A DNA stretch of 64,000 nucleotides from M3007 sp964484205 (lineage in GTDB: Bacteria; Bacteroidota; Bacteroidia; Chitinophagales; Saprospiraceae), in the NCBI GenBank assembly GCA_964484205.1, contig CAZAEZ010000015.1, positions 1 through 64,000 of the forward strand. The letters run 5' to 3'. The notes below the pieces were generated by a model, which saw nothing but the letters and a program-made list of their open reading frames with translations, had not been told where the DNA came from and searched no databases. Below are positions 16,930-26,004 of this stretch, piece by piece (the first letter of the stretch is position 1; every line of letters starts with the position of its first letter). The position numbers and the translations under genes were made by a program.

Positions 16930-18312
16930 TCACTGCCGGGAAAGCGCCAGGCGAAACCCGATCTGGTCGCTGCGATCCGCCGGCCCGAAGCCGGAGCGGG
17001 ACGCGACGCGGCAGTGCAGCGGATTATCGTTCCAACTGCCGCCGCGGAGCGCGGGGGAAGCACGCTCTTTTGAATTTGAATCCCATGCACTGCCATCAAC
17101 CGGGGCGCCGGTGTAGTTTAGGTGCCAGACATCGGCACACCACTCCCATACATTCCCGCTCATATCGCAAATACCCAACTCATTGACTTTTCTTTCGCCG
17201 GCCGGGTGCGTTTTTTTACCGGAATTACCGGACCACCAAGCTACAAGCCCGAGGTTTCTGGTATCGCCGGCATATTTGAAACCTTTCGATTTTTGCCCAC
17301 CCCGGGCGGCGTATTCCCACTCGGCTTCAGAAGGCAGACGAAAGTTTTTCCCTGTTTTGGCATTGAGTTTTTGGATAAAAACCTGCACATCCTCCCAGGA
17401 AACATTTTCTACCGGGCAGCGTGGACAATCTTTGAAATGTGAGGGGTTGCTGCCCATTACCGCCGACCATTCCGCCTGGGTTACTTCGTATTTACCGATA
17501 AAAAAACCGGGTATGTTCACTTTATGGGCTGGTTTCTCGTACTCCAAACAATCATCTCCCTGCTCTTCCGTGCAGCCCATGGTAAACATACCGTCCTGCA
17601 CAAATACCATCTCCGGGCAATCTTTGCAGCGTTCGAGGTCGAAAGCGGTAACCGGGCTGGTCGTTTGCGGGTTGGGCTGGGTAGCAGGCGCCTCATCCTG
17701 TTTGACCACGGGTTCGGTGGTCATGCCGCGTTCGCGCAGCCATTCGTCGCGCGATTTCCAGCCGTTGGCCACGGCTTCGCGGCGGGCAATTTTGGCGGGG
17801 TGGGTATTGCTTTCGCCGTCGAGATTGATGGTTTCAACACCAGCCTGGGCTTCCGGTAGGGTAGCGCCTAGCATGCGCAGCACACTACCGGAAAACTGGT
17901 CGGCTTCGAGTTCGAGCAGTTTGCGGGTACGCGCGTCTTTTTCTGAAAAATCGTGGCCGTTGAGGTGGTGCCCGATCTCGTGGGCCAGCACCGAGTACGC
18001 TGCCCAGCGGGTTTGCGCGTCGGCTTTGAATTTTTCCAAAAACGCCGTGGAATACAGGATGTAGCGCCGGCCGTTTTCGGTGGTGGCCAGGGCGTTTTGC
18101 ACACTGGAGGATTTGACCACAAAATTTTGTTGCAGGCCCAGGGCATTCACTAATTCAGCAACAATGCGGTTGGCTTCATCCGAAGCGTCGAACAGGTACA
18201 CGTTGTTGCCGTTTTGTTCGCCGTCGTAGGCACAGCCGGGCCCCAATTGGAACGACTGCGGCTGCGAGAAGGCCAAAACTGGAAACAGGAGCAGGAGCAG
18301 GAGATGACGCAT
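16930..18312 (-). CDS. Metalloprotease-like domain fused to FGE/SUMF1-like domain, secreted
   Basis: ATG 18312 begins a signal peptide (MRHLLLLLLFPVLAFSQ); upstream in-frame sequence lacks one. The 460-residue protein has an N-terminal zinc-protease-like region with HEIGH at residues 111-115 and a candidate third ligand in ELEADQF (134-140), like M48 proteins. From about residue 230 it has a formylglycine-generating-enzyme-like (SUMF1) domain (PAHKVNIPGFFIGKYEVTQA, RLPSEAEWEYAARGG, CDMSGNVWEWCADVW, GGSWNDNPLHCRVASRSG, GFRLAL). The active-site cysteine pair of true FGE after GGS is absent, so it is not a sulfatase activator. The combination suggests a periplasmic or outer-face peptidase with a C-type-lectin-like binding module. 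Divergent from the DUF2306 gene. Confidence 0.75.
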   Translation of the reverse strand: MRHLLLLLLFPVLAFSQPQSFQLGPGCAYDGEQNGNNVYLFDASDEANRIVAELVNALGLQQNFVVKSSSVQNALATTENGRRYILYSTAFLEKFKADAQTRWAAYSVLAHEIGHHLNGHDFSEKDARTRKLLELEADQFSGSVLRMLGATLPEAQAGVETINLDGESNTHPAKIARREAVANGWKSRDEWLRERGMTTEPVVKQDEAPATQPNPQTTSPVTAFDLERCKDCPEMVFVQDGMFTMGCTEEQGDDCLEYEKPAHKVNIPGFFIGKYEVTQAEWSAVMGSNPSHFKDCPRCPVENVSWEDVQVFIQKLNAKTGKNFRLPSEAEWEYAARGGQKSKGFKYAGDTRNLGLVAWWSGNSGKKTHPAGERKVNELGICDMSGNVWEWCADVWHLNYTGAPVDGSAWDSNSKERASPALRGGSWNDNPLHCRVASRSGFGPADRSDQIGFRLALSRQ

Positions 18313-18443
18313 GGTGGTTTTGTTTTGTGGACGATTGCTTGTTTTGCCTGAACAAAATTTCGACAAAGCCGGCGCATGGGGCACAACGAAGATAGTATCT
18401 TTCGTGCCGTTGCTACAACGCGAACCATCAATACGGAACAATT

Positions 18444-19067
18444 ATGCTGAAACAAATAGGCTGGGCTTTTTTTGCCGTGCTGGCTGTTGGCATCGGGCTT
18501 TACCCGGTCGTTTATTTCCTGGTGGATCCAAATTTTGGCCTGCTCACCTCCAAATCCGATGCCCTGCTGGCGGCGCCGTTGTGGAACGCCGGTTTTTACA
18601 CCCACATCGGGTTTGGCGGGTTGGCCCTGCTCGTTGGCTGGATGCAGTTTAGCGCCAAATTGCGCAGCCGCTACCTTTCGGTGCACCGCAGTGTCGGAAA
18701 AATTTACGTCATCGCCGCGTTGCTCAGCGCCCTGGCCGCCGTGTCCATCGGCTTTTTCGCCACGGGCGGGATTGTTGCTGCAAGCGGGTTCATCAGCCTG
18801 GGCTGCATCTGGTTTTACACCACCTTGCAAGCCTACCGCTACATCCGGAAGCGGGATCAGCACCGGCACCAGATCATGATGATCTACAGCTATGCGGCTT
18901 GTTTCGCGGCAGTCACCTTGCGGCTTTGGCTGCCCTTGCTGACGGCTGTTTTTGACGATTTCATCACCGGCTACCGGATAGTGGCCTGGTTGTGCTGGGT
19001 GCCCAATTTAGCCCTGGCGCATTTTTTATGGGTAAAACCGCTTTTGCACAAACAGGCGGCTATTTGA
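18444..19067 (+). CDS. DUF2306 domain membrane protein
   Basis: The 207-residue protein has about six membrane helices (residues 5-27, 48-68, 83-103, 108-130, 145-165, 175-195). The central histidine-containing segments (HIGFGGLALLVGWMQF, VHRSVGKIYV, RDQHRHQIMMIYSY) are typical of the DUF2306 family, whose conserved histidines may bind heme or metal. No biochemical role is established. It ends 14 bp before the convergent PorW/SprE gene. Confidence 0.75.
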   Translation: MLKQIGWAFFAVLAVGIGLYPVVYFLVDPNFGLLTSKSDALLAAPLWNAGFYTHIGFGGLALLVGWMQFSAKLRSRYLSVHRSVGKIYVIAALLSALAAVSIGFFATGGIVAASGFISLGCIWFYTTLQAYRYIRKRDQHRHQIMMIYSYAACFAAVTLRLWLPLLTAVFDDFITGYRIVAWLCWVPNLALAHFLWVKPLLHKQAAI

Positions 19068-19081
19068 TTGAGTACACAGGT

Positions 19082-21880
19082 TTATTTCAAATAATTATCC
19101 TGGAAAAATTCGCGGTAGCCGTCGAGGGTTTTGTTTCGCAGGATGCGGCGGTAGTTTTCCTGGGTGATGGCAAAAAACTCCTTGTTGTAGGTGTTTTTGC
19201 TGGTTTCGCCCAGAAACTCGTTTAACGCTTTCACCTCGTCGTAGTACCGCATGGCCTGTTCGCGGGTATCAAATTTGCGGATCACCAGGATGGGGGTGTT
19301 GGTGTCGGTGCCCAGGAAAATGTTGGAAATGCGCAGCCGCTCCAGTTGGTGGTATTGGCGGTTGTAGTCGGACACCGCAATTTTCACATCGTCGAGCCGC
19401 ACATCGCCGGTGAGCGCCACCAGGAAATAGTGCAGTTTGTCATCCTCGAGGGTAAAACTGTTGTCGAGGTTGGCATTGGCTGCGGTATTGCTGGCCGGCA
19501 CTTCGAAGCCCTCGCAAGACAGGAGCCGGGCGATCTCTTTGGCACGGGTGGATTCGCTGGTTTCCGGGTGCCGGGCAATCACTTCTTTGAGCGCTTCACA
19601 ATAGGCTTCATTGCCTTTCAGGTTGCCAGTGCACAGCGCGCTGAGCAGGGCAAACTTGGCCATGAGCGGATTGGTGCTTCCGTATTTCTGGGGCGCCTCC
19701 ATGCAACGGTCGTAAGCGGATTTGTAGTCGCCGTTTTTGAAGTACGCGTAGGTTTGCTCGTAAAACCGGTTGAGTTCGCGCTCGCGCTCCAGGCTGGCGT
19801 TCAGGAAGTCCGGATCGGTGAGGGCCCGGGCAAAGGAGCTGGTCGGGTATTTGCCCACCAGCTTGTCGAGGTAGTATTTGGCGCGCGTGGCATTTCCCAG
19901 GTCGTTGAAAGCCAGGTAGCAATAATACCAGGTTTCCTTTTCATACTTGACCGTGTCCGGATACCGCCCCTGCATTTCTTCGAGCGTGCCGGTACAGCGC
20001 TGGTTGTTTTGCAGGCGGTCGCGGAACAAGACCCCCAGGTTGTACATCGCCTCATAGGTCGACAGGTGCAAAACTGCCAGTTCGGCCTCGCTGCGCGGCA
20101 GCCCCTGGAAAATGTCGGTCAGTTCGGATTCCGAAATGACATCGGTTTGCAGGCTGTCTTCCGCGGCGGCAATGCCGGGCAAGCTGGTGGTGGGGCGGTT
20201 TTTACGCCGCCAGTTATCTTCCAGCGGGCGGTTCCCCCAGGATTTGGAAAAATCTTTTTTTCCTTTTTTCAAAAAGGCCGCATTGTAAAAATAGAACGAC
20301 GAGGGGCGCATGCCTGCCGTAGGGATCGGCAGCGAGCGGGTATTGGCTGCTGCCGGGGAATCTGCTTTTTGAGCGGCGGCCTGGGCGGCTTCTGTTTCCC
20401 GTTGTTTTTTGATCTTTTTTGCCAGGTCCTTGCGTTCCTCGTCGCTCATGTTGTATACCGCGATGATGCTGTCATTATCGGCGATGGTTGTGATCAACCG
20501 GGCGATATCCGTGAGGTTGTTGGCATAGCTCTGCACGGTAGGATAGCGGCTATCGACAGCGGGCAACACGGTGAGGGTGCTGTCGTAGTAACTTTTTGCC
20601 GCCACAAAATTTTCCTGTTCAAAATACAGGTCGGCAAGCCGCAGGTACGATTCGCCGCGCTGGTTGGTATTTCCAACGCTGTGATTCAGCGATTTGTGCA
20701 GCAGCGCGATGCCGTCGGTTTTCAACCCGTCTTTGATGGCGATGTCGGCCATGACGAAGTAGATCTGGTCGCGGTACTCCAGGTTTTTCCCGTCTTTGGC
20801 CATGCGCTCGAGCGATTTGTTTGCCTCGCCGCTATTGATTTTGTCATGCGCCCAGCCGGTCTGGATTTGTCGCAGGCGGGCGTTGAATTCCATCTCGTAG
20901 CCGGGGCTGCTGCTCAGGGCTGTTTCGAGTGCGGCGTAAGCTTTGTCGTATTGGCCGGCGCGCTCGTACAGCTGCGACAGGATATAGGCCAGCCGGGCGC
21001 GTTCTTTGCGCCGGTTGGTGTAGGCGATGGCTTGTTCGAGGGGCGGGATCGCCTTGTCGTATTGTTTTTGTTTGAGCCAGAGGTAGGCCATCGCCATGGC
21101 GAGCTCTTGCCGCTGGTCGGCGGGAAAGAAGGGGTCTTGCGCCAGGTCGCGGAACAGGAAGTCGGCCTCGTCGAATTTTTCGCGTTCGATCAGCGTGCGG
21201 CCGTACCAAACCATAGCCAGGGGGTAGGCGGCGTCGCGCTTGAGGCTGTAGTCGTAGGGGTTAGGCTGCTGAATGATCGGTTCTTCGGCCGCCTTTTTAT
21301 CGTCCGCTTTTTTATCGGATTTTGATTTTTTAGACTTCTTCTTTTTCTTTTTGCGAGACGGTTTTTTCTTTTTGCGTTTTACCTTCTTTTTCTTTTTTAC
21401 CGACTTTTTCTTCTTGTTGCTTTTTTTCAGCTGGCTTTTGGTTTTGTTGTTGGGGTTGTATTCTTCCCGGATATACTGAAATGTTGACTCGGCGGTTTCA
21501 TAATCGCGTTTGAGGTATTGCGCCTGGCCGATCATGGTGTAACAATCGTCGGAAAAATCGCTGACCCGGTGCAAGCCAATCGCCATCGACGATTTTTTGA
21601 TCACATTATCGAGGTCGCCGAGGCTGGACTGCGGGTCCACCGCAGCGTAGGGGTACAGGTCCAGAATCTGGTTGTAATTATCGGTATGCTGCGCCGCCAG
21701 GCCGTCGGTCGTCAGGTTCAGGAGTTCATTGGCATTGAACCAGTAGTTGTACTTGGATGTCAGGTTGTGGTAGCCCTTTTTGAACCAGCCGACCTCGGCG
21801 CCTTTCTTTTTCGTGGTTACACAGCCTGCTGTCAGAAGCAGCGCTGCCAGGCTCATAACTAGTATCCGGATGTTCTTCAT
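19082..21880 (-). CDS. sprE: T9SS periplasmic lipoprotein PorW/SprE-like, TPR-rich
   Basis: ATG 21880 begins a lipoprotein signal (MKNIRILVMSLAALLLTAGC, Cys20). The 932-residue protein then reads FKKGYHNLTSKYNYWFNANEL, the start that SprE/PorW proteins share, followed by many TPR units (YDKAIPPLEQAIAYT, FVAAKSYYDSTLTVLP, NLGVLFRDRLQNNQRC). PorW/SprE links the T9SS core to the outer-membrane attachment complex and is needed for gliding and secretion. A stretch at about residues 148-198 (bases 21287-21439) is almost solid lysine and is not part of the known family fold. PorW is about 600 and SprE about 870 residues, so this is a long version. The sorting-domain proteins elsewhere in the window are its expected clients. 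Confidence 0.75.
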   Translation of the reverse strand: MKNIRILVMSLAALLLTAGCVTTKKKGAEVGWFKKGYHNLTSKYNYWFNANELLNLTTDGLAAQHTDNYNQILDLYPYAAVDPQSSLGDLDNVIKKSSMAIGLHRVSDFSDDCYTMIGQAQYLKRDYETAESTFQYIREEYNPNNKTKSQLKKSNKKKKSVKKKKKVKRKKKKPSRKKKKKKSKKSKSDKKADDKKAAEEPIIQQPNPYDYSLKRDAAYPLAMVWYGRTLIEREKFDEADFLFRDLAQDPFFPADQRQELAMAMAYLWLKQKQYDKAIPPLEQAIAYTNRRKERARLAYILSQLYERAGQYDKAYAALETALSSSPGYEMEFNARLRQIQTGWAHDKINSGEANKSLERMAKDGKNLEYRDQIYFVMADIAIKDGLKTDGIALLHKSLNHSVGNTNQRGESYLRLADLYFEQENFVAAKSYYDSTLTVLPAVDSRYPTVQSYANNLTDIARLITTIADNDSIIAVYNMSDEERKDLAKKIKKQRETEAAQAAAQKADSPAAANTRSLPIPTAGMRPSSFYFYNAAFLKKGKKDFSKSWGNRPLEDNWRRKNRPTTSLPGIAAAEDSLQTDVISESELTDIFQGLPRSEAELAVLHLSTYEAMYNLGVLFRDRLQNNQRCTGTLEEMQGRYPDTVKYEKETWYYCYLAFNDLGNATRAKYYLDKLVGKYPTSSFARALTDPDFLNASLERERELNRFYEQTYAYFKNGDYKSAYDRCMEAPQKYGSTNPLMAKFALLSALCTGNLKGNEAYCEALKEVIARHPETSESTRAKEIARLLSCEGFEVPASNTAANANLDNSFTLEDDKLHYFLVALTGDVRLDDVKIAVSDYNRQYHQLERLRISNIFLGTDTNTPILVIRKFDTREQAMRYYDEVKALNEFLGETSKNTYNKEFFAITQENYRRILRNKTLDGYREFFQDNYLK

Positions 21881-22066
21881 ATTTCCAACAAAATTTGACG
21901 GATTGGTCGCAATGCGGCCATAGGTACGGATGGCGCTCTTTTTATAAAAACGGTTGTCTGCAACCCCCAATTTAACAAAAAATACGTAGGCCTGCCGGGA
22001 TATTTTCCGTGGAGGAAGCATAAATTACCCGAACTTTGCGGCGCAACGCGTAAAAAAAACACAGGC

Positions 22067-23032
22067 ATGCAAAAGTACTTCGGTATAATTCAAAAAATCC
22101 GCGATTTGATCCGCTCCCGAAAAGACGACAGCCGGGGGCTGTTTGAAAAAATGCGCGACCAGTACCGCCTGGTTATTATGAATGACGAAACCTTCGAAGA
22201 GGTTTCCTCCCTCAAACTCACGCCGCTGCGGGTGTATATTTTCCTTAGTTCGCTGATCGTCGGCACGGCTATCCTGATTACGGTGCTTATTGTTTATACG
22301 CCGTTGAAACGCTATATCCCGGGCTATGGCAACTTTCAGCGCGACACTGAAATCGCCGAACTGACCAGCAAAGTGGCCGGGTTGGAAGAAGAAATTAAAG
22401 CGCACCGCGCGTACAACGAAAATTTCCGGAAAATTCTGGTCGGCGACATGGCCGACCTCACGGAAGAGGCCGTCAAGAAAAACAGCCAACCGGCAGCATC
22501 GGGTGACGCCAAAGAAAGCAGCAAAAGTCCAAAAAAAGTAGACCGCATCGATGAAGACGAAGCGCTGCGGGTCGCCGTTGCCGACGGCACATTTTCAGGC
22601 GGTGGCGAGGCGGCCACCAATGTGCTCAACCCAATAATTGCCCGGGAAAAGCCGCTGGAACAACACGTGTTCATGCCACCCGTATCCGGGGAAGTCATGA
22701 GCGCGTTTGACCTGCAAAAAAACCACTTTGGCCTCGACGTAGCAGCGCCCAAAAATACGGCCGTCAAAGCCGCCGCCGACGGGGTGGTTATCTCATCAGG
22801 CTATACCGTGGAAACCGGCTACAGCATCGCCATCCAACATCCCAACAACGTGGTCACCATGTACAAGCACAACTCCGTGCTGCTCAAAAAAGCCGGTAGC
22901 GCCGTAAAAGCCGGCGAAGCCATCGCCATTATCGGAAATTCCGGGGAAAACACCTCCGGCCCGCACCTCCATTTCGAACTCTGGCACAAAGGCCGGGCCG
23001 TTAACCCGAGCGATTATATCAACTTTAATTGA
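22067..23032 (+). CDS. M23 family metallopeptidase (LytM-like, membrane-anchored)
   Basis: The 321-residue protein has a cytosolic N-terminus, one membrane segment at about residues 57-78 (VYIFLSSLIVGTAILITVLI), a coiled coil at about 95-130 (TEIAELTSKVAGLEEEIKAH) and a C-terminal M23 domain from about 215. The zinc ligands are visible as HFGLDVAAP and HLHFELWH. It should cut peptidoglycan cross-links in the periplasm or, like NlpD/EnvC, activate an amidase. It is divergent from the PorW/SprE gene. Its stop codon lies at the edge of a long palindrome. Confidence 0.88.
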   Translation: MQKYFGIIQKIRDLIRSRKDDSRGLFEKMRDQYRLVIMNDETFEEVSSLKLTPLRVYIFLSSLIVGTAILITVLIVYTPLKRYIPGYGNFQRDTEIAELTSKVAGLEEEIKAHRAYNENFRKILVGDMADLTEEAVKKNSQPAASGDAKESSKSPKKVDRIDEDEALRVAVADGTFSGGGEAATNVLNPIIAREKPLEQHVFMPPVSGEVMSAFDLQKNHFGLDVAAPKNTAVKAAADGVVISSGYTVETGYSIAIQHPNNVVTMYKHNSVLLKKAGSAVKAGEAIAIIGNSGENTSGPHLHFELWHKGRAVNPSDYINFN

Positions 23033-23200
23033 TTACGGAATACGGAATACGGAGTGCGGAGTGGTTCACCTTTTCGGTGAAAGTAAATTGGGGGCTTGTT
23101 CGAATACTTCGGGCAGGCCCCCAATTTTATATTCAACGCAGTGGTGAACCACTCCGCACTCCGTATTCCGTATTCCGCACTCCGCACTCGCAACTCCGCA
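23033..23200. repeat. Long palindrome in a convergent gap (cggaatac family)
   Basis: Bases 23036-23070 and 23142-23176 are a perfect 35-bp inverted pair made of cggaatacgg and gcggagtgg units. A nested 11-bp pair (aaattgggggc at 23085-23095, gcccccaattt at 23116-23126) sits inside. Extra direct copies of actccgcactc trail to the stop codon of gcvT. The element fills the whole gap between the convergent M23 and gcvT genes. Confidence 0.85.
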
Positions 23201-23201
23201 C

Positions 23202-24326
23202 TCAAACCCCCGGGTCCACAAACGGCAACTTCACAATGGTCGCTTCCAGTTTTTTGCTGCCGGCCACGATCATAATTTTGTTGCCGACTTCTGCATATTT
23301 GGATTTGACATAGCCCATGCCGATGGGTTGGTCGAGGGTGGGCGAGTGGGTGCCGGAGGTAACCACGCCGATGCCGGCGCCCCGGCGGCTTTCGATCGGG
23401 TAGTCGTGGCGCGGTACGCGGCGGTCCTGCACAACAAAAGCAACCAGTTTGCGCTTGACGCCGTCGGCGCGTTGTTTGAGCAGGCGCTCCTTGGACGGGA
23501 AATCGGCGGCTTTTTTCAGTTTGGTGATCCAGCCGAGTCCGGCTTCGAGCGGACTGGTTTTGTCGTTGATATCGTTGCCGTACAGGCAGTAGCCCATTTC
23601 GAGGCGCAGGGTATCGCGGGCGCCCAGGCCGGCAGGTTTGATATTCCATTTGGCGCCGTTGGCAAACACTTTGTCCCAGATTTTGACCAGGTCGCGGTTG
23701 CGGGCATAAATTTCAAAGCCGCCCGAGCCGGTGTAGCCGGTGGCGGATACGATCACGTTTTTGCAGCCGGCAAAGGTGCCCCGTTGAAAGTTGTAGTATT
23801 TGATGCTGCCGAGGTCTATTTTGGTCAGCTGCTGCAAGGCCTCCACCGCCTTGGGTCCCTGCACGGCGATGAGCCCGGTTTTGGCCGAGATGTTTTGCAT
23901 TTTCACATCAAAATCGCGGGCCAGGCGGCGCAGCCAGCGCCAGTCTTTGGTTTCGTTGGAGGCATTCACAACCAGCATGTACGTTTGCACGCCGGGCTCG
24001 GTCATTTCGGGCGTATCGTCGAGGCGGTAAACGAGCAGGTCGTCCACAATACCGCCTTTTTTATTCGGCATGCAGGAATACTGGATCTGGCCGGGTTCCA
24101 GTTTTTCAACATCATTGCTCGTGGCACTTTGCAGAAACGCCGTGGCTTCCCGGCCCTTCACGATAAATTCGCCCATATGGCTGACGTCGAATACCCCGAC
24201 GCCCGTACGCACGGCCTGGTGTTCATCGGTGATGCCGGTGTAGGAAATCGGCATGTTGTAGCCGGCAAATTCGGCCATTTTGGCGCCCAGCGCCAGGTGT
24301 CGTTCTGTTAACGGAGTTGACTTCAT
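23202..24326 (-). CDS. gcvT: Glycine cleavage system T protein (aminomethyltransferase)
   Basis: ATG 24326 gives 374 residues, the usual length, starting KSTPLTERHLALGAKMAEFAG as in GcvT; an upstream in-frame start would run into the preceding gene. The folate-binding and catalytic regions are present: VFDVSHMGEF, the SATSNDV segment, GYTGSGGFEIY and LEMGYCLYGNDI. The enzyme transfers the methylene group of aminomethyl-lipoyl H-protein to tetrahydrofolate and releases ammonia. The other gcv genes are not in the window. It follows the C1 peptidase gene by 13 bp on the same strand and may be read from that gene's promoter. Confidence 0.95.
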   Translation of the reverse strand: MKSTPLTERHLALGAKMAEFAGYNMPISYTGITDEHQAVRTGVGVFDVSHMGEFIVKGREATAFLQSATSNDVEKLEPGQIQYSCMPNKKGGIVDDLLVYRLDDTPEMTEPGVQTYMLVVNASNETKDWRWLRRLARDFDVKMQNISAKTGLIAVQGPKAVEALQQLTKIDLGSIKYYNFQRGTFAGCKNVIVSATGYTGSGGFEIYARNRDLVKIWDKVFANGAKWNIKPAGLGARDTLRLEMGYCLYGNDINDKTSPLEAGLGWITKLKKAADFPSKERLLKQRADGVKRKLVAFVVQDRRVPRHDYPIESRRGAGIGVVTSGTHSPTLDQPIGMGYVKSKYAEVGNKIMIVAGSKKLEATIVKLPFVDPGV

Positions 24327-24339
24327 CGTATTTGGTTGG

Positions 24340-25662
24340 TTAATCCTTTGAGTTGGAAGTAGCGCGTTTGGCAGGTACCGTTTCGGGTCGGACAACCCGC
24401 TTCATCGAGCTTGCCGGTTGTTTCGTTTTGGTGTTTAACGAACGGGGCGCTTCCCCGTTGGTATCGCCTTTTTGATCGCTTGGGTCGGCCGCCGGATGTT
24501 CGATCGTGGCATCGCCCGGCGTAAGTCCCATGCGCTGGCTGATGTCTTTGGGCAAGGCATTTTTATGCAGGGTCAGGGAAATAGTGTTCAGGCGCATGTA
24601 GGCTTCCGACACGTAAACAAAGCCCTGGTGCTCCGAAACTTCGCCCCAGGAGTTTTTCACCCGGTAGTAAATGCCGCCGTTCGTCTCATTGACAATCCCC
24701 ACAATGTGCATCAGGTGGTCGTCCTGCGTTTCCATGCGGTCGAATAGTTGCTGGCGGTATTGCTGGCCCACCACTTTCTCCGGTTCCCAGTACGTAAAGG
24801 TGTTGGCCATTTGTTCTTTGGTTTTGGACGACCAGTCGGCTTCCGGCACCAGCGCCAGGCCGTTGCTGCGGGCGGCAAATCCGGGGTTGCTCACATCGGC
24901 GTCCCATTCCACGGTGTAGCCCTGCTGGAGGGAGTAGTTGAGGCACCGAATCAGGTCGCTCAGGGGCAGGTTGAAAAACTGGCCGTTGGAAAAATTGTCG
25001 GGCACTTCGAGCACAAAACTGCTCCAGAACGGGTGATGCGTAAACGAGGTAATGTTCACGTAATCATCCGGCCGCAGGCCCAGGTAGTTGCGAAAAGACG
25101 TTGGGGTAAACTGGACGTCCTGGTACGTAAATGTAATCGGCACGGGCCCCAGTTCGTCGTCGAGCACCGTGTCGATCCGGCCAAGCCAGTCTTCCGGGAG
25201 TTTGCCTTTTTTTGCCAGGGCAACAAACTCGTTGCACATCGTCTGCAGGGTTTCAACCAGCTTGCTGTGGTTGAATGGTTTGGAGGGGTCTTTCCGGCCC
25301 GGATAAACCGATTCGGGCACGACGCCGTACGCCTGTACAGCATTCAGATTGTCGTGCGCCAACCCGCCTTCGTCCAACTGGGCCGTGCCCAAACGCCGAA
25401 CGTAGTTTTCACATTTCTGGCGGTAAATGTTGCGCACGGTAAACATTTCGGACAAATCGTGCGCGCCCTTGCCCATGCGCAACAACTCGCTTTCCAGAAA
25501 CGACGTGGTGGAAAAACTCCAGCAGGTGCCGGTGCGATCCTGGCTTTTCACCGGGGTGGCCGGCAAACTGATGTATTCTTTAAAATCGAACGGTTCGGGA
25601 TTCTGTGCCGTTGCACTCCAGGCAACGACAGCAATCAGCAGAGAGATCAATATTTTTTTCAT
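24340..25662 (-). CDS. Secreted C1 papain-fold peptidase (PepC/bleomycin hydrolase-like)
   Basis: ATG 25662 begins a signal peptide (MKKILISLLIAVVAWSATAQ). The 440-residue protein has the papain triad: Cys47 in RTGTCWSF, His in DDHLMHIVG and Asn in VKNSWGEV. The DEGGLAHDNLNAVQAYGVVP segment and long insertion are typical of the C1B (aminopeptidase C/bleomycin hydrolase) branch. Those enzymes are usually cytosolic; this one carries a signal and so works in the periplasm or outside. The C-terminal 50 residues are polar and low in complexity (KGDTNGEAPRSLNTKTKQP). It is transcribed ahead of gcvT. Confidence 0.88.
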   Translation of the reverse strand: MKKILISLLIAVVAWSATAQNPEPFDFKEYISLPATPVKSQDRTGTCWSFSTTSFLESELLRMGKGAHDLSEMFTVRNIYRQKCENYVRRLGTAQLDEGGLAHDNLNAVQAYGVVPESVYPGRKDPSKPFNHSKLVETLQTMCNEFVALAKKGKLPEDWLGRIDTVLDDELGPVPITFTYQDVQFTPTSFRNYLGLRPDDYVNITSFTHHPFWSSFVLEVPDNFSNGQFFNLPLSDLIRCLNYSLQQGYTVEWDADVSNPGFAARSNGLALVPEADWSSKTKEQMANTFTYWEPEKVVGQQYRQQLFDRMETQDDHLMHIVGIVNETNGGIYYRVKNSWGEVSEHQGFVYVSEAYMRLNTISLTLHKNALPKDISQRMGLTPGDATIEHPAADPSDQKGDTNGEAPRSLNTKTKQPASSMKRVVRPETVPAKRATSNSKD

Positions 25663-25696
25663 AGCTGTATTGTGTTTAAGTTTTAATCCGGGCCGG

Positions 25697-25729
25697 CAAA
25701 AATACAAGGAATTATGGGTGCATTTCAAA
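25697..25729 (-). promoter_or_regulatory. Promoter of the C1 peptidase (and possibly gcvT)
   Basis: On the minus strand TTTG (25729-25726) is followed after 21 bases by TATTTTTG (25704-25697), a full match to the Bacteroidota TTTG / TAnnTTTG pattern. The transcript would start near 25690, about 28 bases before the ATG. Confidence 0.6.
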
Positions 25730-25883
25730 TTGTAGCGACCTGCTTTACGTCAACCGCATCCCCACCCCTCCCCAAATGAGCGGAGAGACGCGGGGACGGC
25801 GCCTCCACTACCCCCATAAAAAATCCAACCCAGCCCCCGAATAATCCATGACAAACATTGTGCGCCCGGTTGACTGCCATCAA

Positions 25884-25913
25884 TTTTTTCCTGGCGTTTC
25901 CACTATACTTTTG
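25884..25913 (+). promoter_or_regulatory. Promoter of the FadL-type porin gene
   Basis: TACTTTTG at 25906-25913 matches TAnnTTTG, with TTTT at 25884-25887 at the right distance upstream. Transcription would begin near 25920, giving an 85-base leader that contains the foldable region 25941-26002. Between 25730 and 25880 I see nothing else. Confidence 0.5.
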
Positions 25914-25940
25914 ATGACTGAAAAATCAATTTTTTTAGCC

Positions 25941-26002
25941 CGGGGCAGGTCTGTGTCCTGGTAAAATCATCGCGATAGTGACCTGCCCCGTCAACACTAT
26001 CG
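25941..26002 (+). promoter_or_regulatory. Leader with two mutually exclusive hairpins or a pseudoknot before the FadL-type start
   Basis: cggggcaggtc (25941-25951) pairs with gacctgccccg (25980-25990). cgatagtg (25973-25980) pairs with cactatcg (25995-26002). The second stem's left arm lies in the first stem's loop and its right arm lies outside, so the two either exclude each other or form an H-type pseudoknot. The last paired base is two bases before the ATG at 26005. Confidence 0.5.
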
Positions 26003-26004
26003 TT

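Noticed and set aside
16930..17700. FGE domain as a sulfatase-activating enzyme
   Set aside because: The catalytic cysteine pair is missing and no sulfatase gene is present in the window.
19346..21325. 659-codon open frame on the plus strand
   Set aside because: Antisense to the PorW/SprE-like gene; it includes a poly-Phe run that is just the lysine-rich segment read backwards.
24327..24340. Glycine riboswitch before gcvT
   Set aside because: Only 13 bases separate gcvT from the upstream C1 peptidase gene, so there is no room for an aptamer.
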